DNA from: Onchocerca volvulus
Lineage: Eukaryota; Nematoda; Chromadorea; Rhabditida; Onchocercidae
Reading direction: 5' to 3'
NCBI GenBank assembly: GCA_000499405.2
Contig: HG738137.1
Span: 22,800,546-22,864,545 of the forward strand
Length of the DNA stretch: 64,000 nucleotides
The notes below the pieces were generated by a model. That model worked only from the letters and a program-made list of their open reading frames with translations. It did no database searches and was not told the origin of the DNA. Below are positions 41,798-52,100 of the stretch, one piece after another (within the stretch, counting starts at the first letter, position 1; every line of letters starts with the position of its first letter). The translations under genes and the position numbers were made by a program.

Positions 41798-44700
41798 TTT
41801 AGAATATTGAATCGAGGTGGAACTTTCTGTCAAATGATCAAGTTAGGTCGGTTTGTTCCTTCTCGACTCCGAGGCATTTTAGTCCTCGCGGAAGAAGCGG
41901 CATTTGAACATAAGGTGAAATATTTCCAATGCGCAGTTGTATTAGCTATTCTAATGGTAGTAAAGTATTCGGAAGTTCTATCCTTTTGCTAATATTTTAG
42001 TACAAAATTTCACGATTTTGAATCAGAAATGGGCATGTGTGATGAAAAAAACGTAATGCTGGTAAATGAAATATTCATTTTGATATGGATTACGTTTGTT
42101 ATCGTGAACTCTTTCTACATTATCTACGCAATCCATGTTTGCTATGTAATCTTGCTGTGCCTTTACATGTTGTTGATTTTCTCGATCGATCCTTTAGAAA
42201 GGAATTACGATCTCTGCTTTCAAACAGTAGGATAAGTTTTGTTATTTTTAATTAGTCTTTTTCAGACGTTAATTTCGAAGGCGAATGAGTTGGTAAGTGA
42301 AGAATTAAGCGATAGTGAACGGAGAAACGAAATGAAGAAGCGAATTGAAGAAATTAGTTCTGACTGGGGAACGGAATGTTTGAGTTGCAAAAATTGGCAT
42401 TTGGTGGAAGAGAATGGCAGTGTTAGTGATGGCTCGTCGATCACATATGCCGCATGTTGTCCATGTTTTTGCCATGAAAACGATCATCGATTATTAATGT
42501 ATGCCACGGGTGACAATGAATTCTCGCCACCGCATCGCATCGCGTTCAAAATAGTTGATGGGAATATGGTGAGTTGTTTTTTTATGTACATGATAACATT
42601 AGATATAATAGCACATTAAGCTGACGATAAATTGATGTCATTGAAAAATGGGCTCAGTGACATCTACAAGTCAGACTTTAACAGATGTTCTCAGTGTTTG
42701 TCCATTACTTTCAAAGTAGTTTCGATGAAGCTTGACTGGAAACTTTATAGCAGTAATTCCTTTTTGGTCATGATGTTGAAGGACTGTAGAAGCTTCAATC
42801 GGTTGAGAAAAGAATGCCACTTTTCGACCTATTATGATTTGGCTGTCTGAATTTCCTACTGGTCAATCAGTTGATTATTAACAGAGTAGTTTGATGATCA
42901 CTGTTTTTCCTCAAAAATCTGAGTGTTTTCACTTGTAATACTCGATCCTGCAGTCTTTGGGGAAGCATTACATTTGTAAATGAGGTTATAGTATTCAAAA
43001 ATGATTTTTTTCAGTCCTTGTTTATAGAATAAACTTTTAAATTATGCTCTGGCAAATTTCTTAGAATAGTCAGCAAAAATTTTCAGATTGCTGAAAAAAT
43101 AAATCCAGAAATGGAATCATGGCCAAAACGAGAAGAGCGGTTAATCTTTTTTTGCTTTTTTATTCTGTCGTTTCGGATTGTCGTAAAAGATTTTAATTTT
43201 GATTTCTAGTTAGATATTTCATGGAATTCAAAATTTTTGAGTGATTACTTGAGTTAATTTACAGGCAGAGAAGGATAAATTGTGACTTCAATCCTTATTT
43301 GAGTCTGAATTAGTAATGTTTGGTTTAAAACTCTAAAAATATACGACATACGCATTCCAGACTATTGCAGAAACACAATTATCACAAAAACACATAAATA
43401 TTAATAATATGGTGGGTATGTTATATATTCCTTGAGTTTTAGATCAAATGAGCTAACTCAAATTCAAATAGGGATTGAAATCACAATTTAATTCCTTTGC
43501 TGCCTAGTAAATCATAAAAAAGCTTAAAATGAATTTGAAGAATCATATTTTAGAAAATATGTTGGTAAAATAATTCATTTGGATTCTGTACTGAATTGGG
43601 TTTTCTGTAGAATTTTTTGTATATTATTTATCTCTTCCAGGTCATCAAGTCGTCGTCTTCGACAGTCAGAATTTGAAGAAACGCAATTGTCGGCAGTAAT
43701 GTCAATGGTTGACTTTCCGGATCATATTATCGACATGAAAGCTCATATTATGGGCATGACATTGAGTTTGGACCAAAAGTAGTTTCATTTTGACAAATTA
43801 TTTTTGGTTTTCAATTTCTTCTATCGTTTTCTTTTTCATAAGCGAATGGAAAAAATTCAGTGAATGACAGAAGAACTGATTGTTAAAAGGCTTTAATTGT
43901 AATTAATTGTTGAAACTTCAGACTTTAGTTTTTGTTTGATCCAGAAGGGAGATAAACTAGAATGAATTATGATTTTTTTTTTCAGTTAAAATGGTGTCGT
44001 AATTAAAATTCATATATAAGTTTGTTTTGCAAAATGACATGGAAGATAAATTGTTAGAAGTCTCACCGTATTTCATTGCGCGTATTTTCGGCTTGCTTTC
44101 TTGATAAAGTAAATACGCTGTTTGGAAGCAGCATCTATTTAAATCGTCAAACTTTTTATGTTAAAGTAATAATGTGATCTTATCTGCCTCATAATATTTA
44201 ATTATTTTTTTACATTTATTGGCTACTTTTTCAGATATCTGTATGTGAATGTTACACATGACAATTATGGTGGTAGTTCACGGTTTGCATATTTGGTAAG
44301 CTTTCATCTTTCTTTATTGCCATAGATGCAGTTGTTTTCCAGATTTCTATCATTTATTAAATTTATGAAATTGTTTTTAAAAATTTGAGAAGTTCATATG
44401 TTTAAGTTTTGATAATAGTTTCACTGCGAATTGGTTTGATCACAAGACCAGAAATTTCTAGCACTATGTTCATTAAGTTTTCTTTCTGTTTGCTTTTCAG
44501 CGGGGTTATTTGTATTAACAATTGATTATAAGAACTTTATAATTTTTTAGACGAAAATTCGATAAATACGAAAATTCAAATGAAAGAATAATAGAATTTT
44601 GCCGGCTGGCAACAATTTTTGCCATATTTAAAAAATGATTTTTTAGGCCGAAATTTGTGTCATCAATTTATCCACGATGATAATTGAAAAATCATATATT

Positions 44701-45302
44701 GGTCATTTTGCTACATGTGTTGAACGGTTTGGCTGTTCTGTTGGTGGACATTATGTTGCGAGGTAAAGTTAAATTGGTTTTCAAAAAATCTCTTTGGATA
44801 TTCACTTCTTCGAGATTGTCGCTTCTTGAATTCAGTTTCATACGAACCTCCGGAAATTGAACGGTGTTACAAGCTATTAAATGATTTTGGACTTCGTTAT
44901 TAAGTTTTCATCTCTTGAAGTCGGGTTTATGTTTAATAATCATCGATTCTCAGTATGATTATTTTGGGTTGTCTTTAGTTTCTGAAATATAAGTTCATAA
45001 TTTCATGTTTTTGAGAAATTGTCATAAAAAGATATTCTATCTGATTTTTCTCGGAAAACTAGCTAAATAATAAATTTCTCTAACGTATTTCCAGCGCCTC
45101 AGTTGATGGTGGTCGAATTTGGTCACGTGAATATCACTGCGTTGTTGGAGAATTACCACACGCCGGTGGAGCTGCAGCGGTTGCTCTCAATCCAGTTGAT
45201 GGTACCATGGCAGTGTCAGTCGGAAAGACTGATGGTAAAATTAAAATTTGGAGAAGTAAAAAATTTCTCCATCGTTATACAGTTCCTAATGATTTTATGT
45301 AA
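38851..45302 (+). CDS. fbxw5: F-box/WD-repeat protein, FBXW5-like
   Basis: FBXW5 is a substrate-recognition subunit of SCF/CUL4 ubiquitin ligases. Exons: 38851-39036, 39191-39349, 39819-39987, 40416-40533, 41110-41205, 41803-41964, 42001-42061, 42266-42568, 43087-43139, 43641-43778, 44235-44295, 44647-44762, 45095-45302. The phases fit and give 609 residues (human about 566). Residues 5-50 are an F-box (LPTELLLMIMSYLEAKELARLGNVNYHW). WD-type units follow: HVAFSDDGQLFCTTANDASFK with IWTATSP, then the FBXW5-specific stretch LGWERALSSQFSADNKRLLV and GEIAIYSVD, and C-terminal IIDMKAHIMGMTLSLDQKYL, GRIWSREYH and KIKIWRSKKF. YATGDNEFSPPHRIAFKI near residue 345 matches the FBXW5 core. A Cys cluster (CLSC, CCPCFCH) sits just before it. 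The 41964/42001 junction is the weakest: a better-looking donor at 41915 does not keep the frame, and the resulting intron is only 36 bases. Confidence 0.85.
40539..40880. repeat. ATT/TAA microsatellite with palindromic core
   Basis: About 340 bases made almost wholly of ATT, TTA and TAA units lie in the intron after FBXW5 exon 4. The left half (roughly 40560-40660) is an imperfect palindrome: ATGATTATTGATTATTAATT is mirrored by the complementary AATTAATAATCAATAATC run, so it could form a cruciform. Confidence 0.92.
41721..41796. repeat. Long poly(T) tract before FBXW5 exon 6
   Basis: Two T runs of about 30 and 40 bases, broken only by AAAA, end in GTTTAG right at the 41803 exon start. It forms an extreme polypyrimidine tract, and its length is likely to be misjudged in sequencing. 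Confidence 0.92.
42374..42480 (+). other. Cys cluster inside the FBXW5-like protein
   Basis: Exon 8 encodes ECLSCKNWH and, about 28 residues later, AACCPCFCHENDH. Six cysteines and several histidines in this spacing could bind zinc. I know of no such cluster at this place in vertebrate FBXW5. Inferred from sequence only. Confidence 0.5.
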
Positions 45303-48300
45303 TCATATAATATGCATTTCGTGATACGTCTGTGGTAATGAATATCATACGCATTGATATCCTAAAGAAGTCTCTTGATACGGATATATTTTGTGGAATT
45401 GTACATTTTATTTTGCTCCAAAGTAGGGAATAATTTTACTTGATTTAGGATTGATTTTGTGCATTCAGGATATGAAAAGGATATGAAACTTTTCGTAAAA
45501 TTTATAGCCATTAGCGAATTGCAAAAGTTTAATCTGAATTAAAATTTTGAATGCTATTCAGTTACGAAATTTAGGCAAAGACTTGGCAGCTTTGTTTCGA
45601 TAGGCTTTAAATAACTCTTGTTGAAAAAATAGGCCGTCTATTTAAGAGTATAAAAATTATTTTATTCAAGAAAATGCTGTTAACTCCCTATTCGCAACCC
45701 CATCTCCGCTTCTGGCCTCTCTTTTCCTATAACATAGTTCAGCCGAAAGAATTTATTTTATATTATTAGTTACTGAATTTGAAGTATAATATAGATTTGT
45801 ATGTATATTAGTAGCATTATTTGTTCATATTAATTTGTTTATTATTTTTTAATTGAAATAACTGTACTTAAAGAAATGGAATTACCTGTAAATACTCCCT
45901 AATTTGTTTCCGCGTAATTTCTTGTTTGAATTTTCCGTTGTATATTGGGTAAAATACTAAATGCTGATTGAGAATTCGATCTGTATCAAAGTCTTAGGGT
46001 TAGCTGGATTAAAATTCGAAGATGTAATATTAATCTTATTGTCAATTAAGCATTATATAATATTATATTATATTTATATTTGTACATTCAACATAGAGAT
46101 TATATTTCCAAATCAGTCTTAGGCGATGGGAACTTGAACAGTTAAAGAGCTTGAAATGATTCTTCCAGGATGAGTGGCTGTGTCCCTGCGAAGGAGTTCA
46201 AGATCTAGGAAGTATTGATTTATTTGCAAATAGTCACTAGTTTCTTATTTTCGAGCAGAAAGTTAAGAGATCATTCGAATTCGTTCAGATCAGCTATATT
46301 CTGCAAGATGATTATATCGATCTCTTTGTGGCATTTTTTGCAACAATTTATGGATATGAAGAGAGTGAAAGTGCGTTAGAGCGGTTTTTTTTTTCCTCCT
46401 CTGATTCATCCATTTGCTGTTATTCATTCATTTCACAGTTTTTCGCGGTCGAATGCTTTTGATAACAATTTAAGTTTGAATTTCATTCGATTCAGCGAAA
46501 GAGAAGATGAAAATAATGTTTGTGGTGGTTAGAGCAGAGTGGTCGAGAGCGGTTTTTATTCCTTAAGTTTAGAAATATTTCATTCCAAAAGGTTGCATAA
46601 TTAAGCGTATTGGTGAATGCATATGGAATAGACTGATTTGAATATAACCTATTTATCTCTCCGTTAGAAAACACTAATGGAATAAACAAATGACATATAG
46701 TATTGCGATATTTTACATAAGTAAACATGGAACAAGATCGCGTAGAATAAGAATTATATTCCTTTAAATTATTTTGAAATTTTGCAGAATAGCTGAGAAG
46801 ACGAGTTTTTTCCTGGAGATAGTTTTGCTAATTCACTGCGAAATTAATATTGTAAACAAACTGATACCGCAGTAAGGATAGTCAGTAAGGATAACAGACT
46901 GGAAAATAAAAAGAACTTGCAGAAATTTTCAGATATTTCTTTTGATGGAATTTGCTCCAAATAATATAAAAAAAGGCGGCCTACATGCTTAAGTTTTAAT
47001 GAATAAATAGGACATCTCTCTGTAATAATCATCCAGCCGGAAGTTATTTTTGCATCACATTCCAAACAAGAAACCGATCAACTGTTAATGTCATTTGAAA
47101 CGAAATTTTTTTTTTTGGAAAGTTTTGTCCTCAGAAAAAGAGAGAAGAAATTTCGCTAAAATAGTTTTTGAAAAAAAAAAAAAGACAGTGGATGATATTT
47201 CATTCAGATCTGCATCCATAATTGCAAGCTCTGATAAAAAAAATGCGGCAACAAGAGTGCAAGAATTGAACTTATTATTCCGACAGTGCCATCAATAATA
47301 TCAATTACAATATAAAAAGAAAGGGAGGTAGTAGTGGTCGAGGTGTCGTGTTTTATTTCGTTTTTTTTTTTATTTTATTTACTATGCTTACACAATCGCT
47401 GAGGATGAAGCATTGAGCAGGTAAAAAAACAAGCCACGCACAAGAAGTACGAGACAGTTGGCAGAATTAGAATCATTCGCACAAATAAAAAACGCCTCAA
47501 GATTTACTTTTCCGCAAAATATTGAAGTGAAGTCATGAATGTTTACAATGTTTTCAAAACATGGAGCTAAAATTTGGATTTCCAAAAGATATTCTGGAAA
47601 AAAAACAAAAAAAAAAAACGAGAGAACTGCTTGTCTGAAATTTCTTTTTGATTCAAACAAAATTTCTTTCAATTTGGAAAACTGAACAATACCGCCTAGT
47701 AAAATAGTAAAAGAATGGAAGAAATTGGAAAAAAAAAAGCATGAATTTGTTTTGTCGAATCATACATTCACATTTACAGCAAATCCAGCTTTTATGAGAT
47801 TTTTTATTCAATTCAAAAGTTTTCGGAGCACCAATCAAAGACTTTGAGGTAAAAGCAAAGCTTAAATTCCTCTTGATTCCGCCGAGATCCATAGAGATTG
47901 GCTATGTGGATTATAAAAGAGGTTGAAGACTATCTAGAAAACAAAAACGTAGAGTAATAGAAGGATAATAGATATAGTACTTTCTAAAAAGTTAATTTAA
48001 TTAAGAAATTAAAATCCAGAAAGCTTCGAAAAATGCGTATTCAATCGGTCAAAATCAATTTCGAAAAAGAAGACCTCCGGATGATGATCGCTTAGAAACC
48101 AAACTAGTTAATCAGGAAGCTAATTATAATAAGAATTCTTTGTACTGTCCACTATTATCTTTCAATATAGGATAATTTAGATTTTTAGCTTCATTTCACA
48201 TTTCAAAAAACTCCGATCACAGCCAATGCAACAGATCGATTAGCAACAAAAATCGTCAAAAAAAGAGAAAAAAGAAAGATAATTCGGATTCCTTTTTATG

Positions 48301-50249
48301 TCCATCAGTGCTTTCCCAGTCGTCTAGATGAAAGGGAAACTTCCATTGAATACATTGTTGACTCGACCGATCAATTTTGAAATTCGAGAAAAAAACCAAG
48401 TATTCGATGATTAATTCAAATCAAATTTCCACTTGTTTTTGCATTTGAATGTAGATGGATTTGATTCTTGAACGAATTATGCAAGCCATATCAAATACAT
48501 TTTTTATTATAGCTTCATTTTAAAGTAATGATATTTCAAATTAGTTAATCAAAATTTTTTTCTCATATTCTTTATACACATATTACGAATGTTGATATTT
48601 TATGCTTGCTTCTCATATGACAGTGGTAGAAAATATCCGTCATTCATCGATGTTGTTTAAACTGATTTATTTGAAACGAATCCAATTAAGCTAGATTTCT
48701 ATTAGTAAGACTGAGAAAATCCATTCTGCTTAAAGATGAAAACAGAATGAACTCATTTTTTACAATAATTAGCTTTTAAAAAAAGGATAAGTTTTTCAAT
48801 CCGTCCTTCAATTCCTGTCCTTCTCCTGCACTAATGTCATAGGACAAAAAAGTAACCAGACGTTTTTAAGCGCAACATTATATAATAATTAGTCAAACAT
48901 TGTATTCTACTATATATAGAGTTTTCAATATTCACACAGGAATTATTGTTTTAACGATTTATTGATTAATTGATCATACTGTTTAACCAAACTAGGACAT
49001 GTCGTCCAAAGAATTATTTTGATCACTTAACATACAATAAAAACACGACCACTATAGATCACTTTCAAATTTCTGCATCTTTCGAAAGTGTACTTTCTCA
49101 TTTTTTTTTGATGAAGAGACATGTAACTTGAAATCCAAAAGCTATTTTCATATATTTTAGTGTAAAATTCAAATTTCAGAAAAATTGCAAGAAATGAATC
49201 AAAAATAAAGTAATCTTCAATTAAATTGATAATTTAACTGCTTTTAAGCTTGAATACTATGCATATCTCTTAATTTTCCTTAAGATTCCAGATTCTTATA
49301 TTTTATATTCAATTCGAATTTAATAAAATATTATGCAGAAAATACAACACAGGATGGATGCTACATCTGTTTATTAGAAAAACTCTTGACAGTGCGAAAC
49401 TTACATTCCGAGACACTTCTATCATTTTGACCTCAACGATAAAAAATGTTTGTTAGATTAATCTCTTATAACATTTCAATCAAATTAACCAATTCGAAAC
49501 TTCAGTATGCAAAACCGGGAATTCAAGAAATTGAAATAATATAATAAAGCCAAACATGCATCATCCCAACTGCATTGAAAGATTCTCTGACATTCTCAAT
49601 GGTTTTTCGGCCCAATGCAATAAGGAACAATTTTCAGAAACTATTTTTTTTCATTAACTTCTATTAGCTTCCAGTAAATTAAGGAAATTTTCCATTAGCT
49701 ATCTAAAGTAAAACATATTTATCGAAGAAATCCGAAAGACGATTTATTATAAGCAAAGAGTGTTAAAGGTCAAGAAACGCGAAGATAAGTTTAAAGGAAC
49801 CAACAAGCCAATAAACATGTTTCCGCCAGAATGACAAACATGTTTACCGCTAAAATAGATAAACAACCGATCACGAGGCGACACGTTAGAGATCAGAAGG
49901 GAAGGAAGAGCCCGAAAAGATTTAAAAGGTTCGGATTTTGGAGCAGAATTGATTTTCTACACCTTTAATACTTCTTGTTTACAATAAGTTGTTTTTCGAA
50001 TTTTTCGAACAATATTTGATGGGGAAATCCGTATATCCAAGCGAATCCCGGAAGAGAAATTCCACAGAAAAGAAAAAGTTGCAAAATAAGTTCAGGTTTG
50101 AATTAGCTGTACCTTTTCTCTTCCAGTTTCTCTCGGTATCTTTTGAAGTGCTGTGATAGCAGGTACCAACGATATTTTGTGTCCTCGTCGATCTATGTCT
50201 GCAATGATAACTGGAGTAGCGCAATGCAGGATATCATCACATTCCTGCG

Positions 50250-50278
50250 AGAATTCCCGGAAGTACCCCGGGAATTCT
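50250..50278. repeat. GC-rich perfect hairpin
   Basis: AGAATTCCCGG (50250-50260) and CCGGGAATTCT (50268-50278) are perfect 11-base reverse complements around a 7-base loop. It stands out in AT-rich DNA, 1.8 kb upstream of the 14-3-3 start. Confidence 0.75.
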
Positions 50279-50406
50279 TGTCCCCAACCTCGGACTCACT
50301 TCAACATCACCACAAAAGAGGGAAGAAGGATGAGTATTATTGACCGCTTCCCTTTGCACGTACGCACTGATTCCTCTAGATCAAAAACAGTAGCCAAGAA
50401 GTGGAA

Positions 50407-50430
50407 TGTCCCCCGGAATCATCCGCTTTA
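50407..50430 (+). promoter_or_regulatory. Repeated motif CGGAATCATCCGCT, copy 1
   Basis: The block GTCCCCCGGAATCATCCGCT is nearly repeated at 50647-50668. The core CGGAATCATCCG is itself close to palindromic, as dimeric transcription factor sites are. Regulatory role inferred only. Confidence 0.35.
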
Positions 50431-50626
50431 ACCTCTTCTAATTGCTTATAGAATGAATCAAAATAAAGCGGGAATTTCGGCACTTCCTAGATCAGAGATC
50501 AGATTTGATTTCTAGAATCAAACGTCTTGGCCGGTAATGGAATGATAGTCCAAAATAAGGCATGATAACAATGGGCACTATTTCATATGAATTTATGAGA
50601 CGATCCCTGTAAGAATTGTTATGTGA

Positions 50627-50668
50627 GGCGGGGCCAATCAGATCGGTGTTCCCTCGGAATCATCCGCT
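50627..50668 (+). promoter_or_regulatory. GC box, CCAAT box and motif copy 2
   Basis: GGCGGGGCCAATCA joins a GC-box-like element with a CCAAT box (50627-50640). It is followed seven bases later by GTTCCCTCGGAATCATCCGCT, the second copy of the 50407 motif. This is the best promoter-like cluster upstream of the 14-3-3 gene, although 1.4 kb from its ATG. Confidence 0.4.
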
Positions 50669-51054
50669 CTGAAATGCTTAATCAATGCGATCTGAGTTTG
50701 AGTACCACAGGTCTGAAATTCTCATCTTACACGATCTATGCAAATTGCATGCAGAAATGCTGGAAACCATCTACAAATTAGATTTATTCCTTTCCGTAAT
50801 CTTGCAAATCCAGCAGATTCTTTTAAGCGCTATTTCTCATGCGCATCTATTATACGACCCCTGCAGATGGTTGTTGTATGGCTGTCTGCAAACATACATA
50901 CATACATGCACACATGCTTGCCATTTGGCCTCTCCGCACATTGCTTGGGAGGTCGGGTCGTAATAGTTCAGGCTAGAGTGTGGTTAGGCTTCCGACTGTC
51001 TGTTTCTCTCTTCGTCTGTCCGCGTGTTCTGTCGACCTGCTCGTTACGATGCAT

Positions 51055-51135
51055 ATTATGTATGTGTATGTGTGTGTATGTGTGTTATGTATGTATGTAG
51101 TATGTAGGTGTGTATGTGTGTATGTATATTACTCG
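51055..51135. repeat. TG/TATG-rich simple repeat
   Basis: An alternating purine-pyrimidine tract built of TATG and TG units, able to adopt Z-DNA in principle. The plus-strand frames through it are low-complexity Cys/Val/Tyr and are not genes. Confidence 0.85.
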
Positions 51136-52100
51136 GTCGTTGTTGTTGGAGTAAACTCATTTTTGATGTTAATTTAGCATCTTCCTCGCTTGCTTCTTAT
51201 TGCTCTGGGATTCATTTACCTGGATGGTACTCCGGCATTTTTAGGCTAACCGGCAGTTTGGTACTTCCCCGTAAGACATTTAGTTCTCACTCAGACGTTT
51301 ATGGAGCGGTTCATTAAATCAGATTTACATCACCAATGTTTAACTTGTGTTTTGATAGGTTTTAAAAGTTTTGCTGTCATGTTTAATCATCTCGTTTACT
51401 TCAAATGTCAAGTTGCAATTATCAACGACCAATTGTTAAATCATATTTACGTTGTATTTTAAGTTTAAAAATCTGTTTAATAGCTGGCCTATTATTATTG
51501 CTATTATCTGTTCTTGTATATGTAATGCACGAATTTTTTACGTATCAAGATTAAGCGCCAGAATGAAACTCGCTAGTCTTACACTCTCTCCCTCCGTCTT
51601 CCTTTTCCCTCCTCCCACAGATGATAGATGAAATATGTAAGGGAGGAGCATTTATTCTGATAATTGATGATATTGCAGAAGTTTCGCTTGTCCTAAATGG
51701 TTGGACCTGCTGTGTTTTCATCGTCTCCATAACATGAATCCCTCCTAAAATAAGCGGATATGGAATAAGGCATTGAGATAAGATTCTTACTGATCCGCCT
51801 TTTTCATAATAATTTGAGAATACTATTGGTCACATGTATTTCAATTGCAGAGAGGAGGTGATAAATGTTGTAAGGTGGGATTCATTTCAGGCAAAGCCGA
51901 GGAGCTTGCTTTTGTCATTCGAAAAAGTTCCACGGAGCGGTCAACTCTCGCGTCGTTCTCGGATATAGTTCCTTGAGCTCATTTCTTTAATCATTTTAAT
52001 TGCGTATTTGTTGTTCAGCTGAATTAAGTGGACTGTGGCTGCATCCCGCTGTTTATTTGTTAGCTGCTAGAGATATTCAAATCACATATAACGTATCGAG

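Larger units (their letters stand above)
45303..52100. other. 6.8-kb intergenic region upstream of 14-3-3
   Basis: No exon is supported. The left part (to about 49,900) is AT-rich and holds FBXW5 3' UTR and spacer. From about 50,100 to 52,100 the base composition rises in GC and simple motifs appear: a hairpin at 50250-50278, a duplicated CGGAATCATCCGCT motif, a GC box fused to a CCAAT box at 50627-50640 and a TG-rich tract near 51058-51130. This suggests the promoter and 5' UTR of the 14-3-3 gene. Confidence 0.5.

Noticed and set aside
42262..42487. Minus-strand open frames opposite FBXW5 exon 8
   Set aside because: Shadows of a 101-codon coding exon on the plus strand.
33106..45302. CTU2 and FBXW5 as a nematode operon
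   Set aside because: The 2.6-kb gap between them is far larger than the roughly 100-base spacing usual for such operons.
46492..47892. Several 70-94-codon minus-strand frames between FBXW5 and 14-3-3
   Set aside because: AT-driven composition, no splice pattern, no recognisable motif.
50738..51317. Overlapping plus-strand frames of 65-120 codons near the TG repeat
   Set aside because: Three frames open at once through simple repeats; low-complexity Cys/Val/Tyr product, so not a gene.
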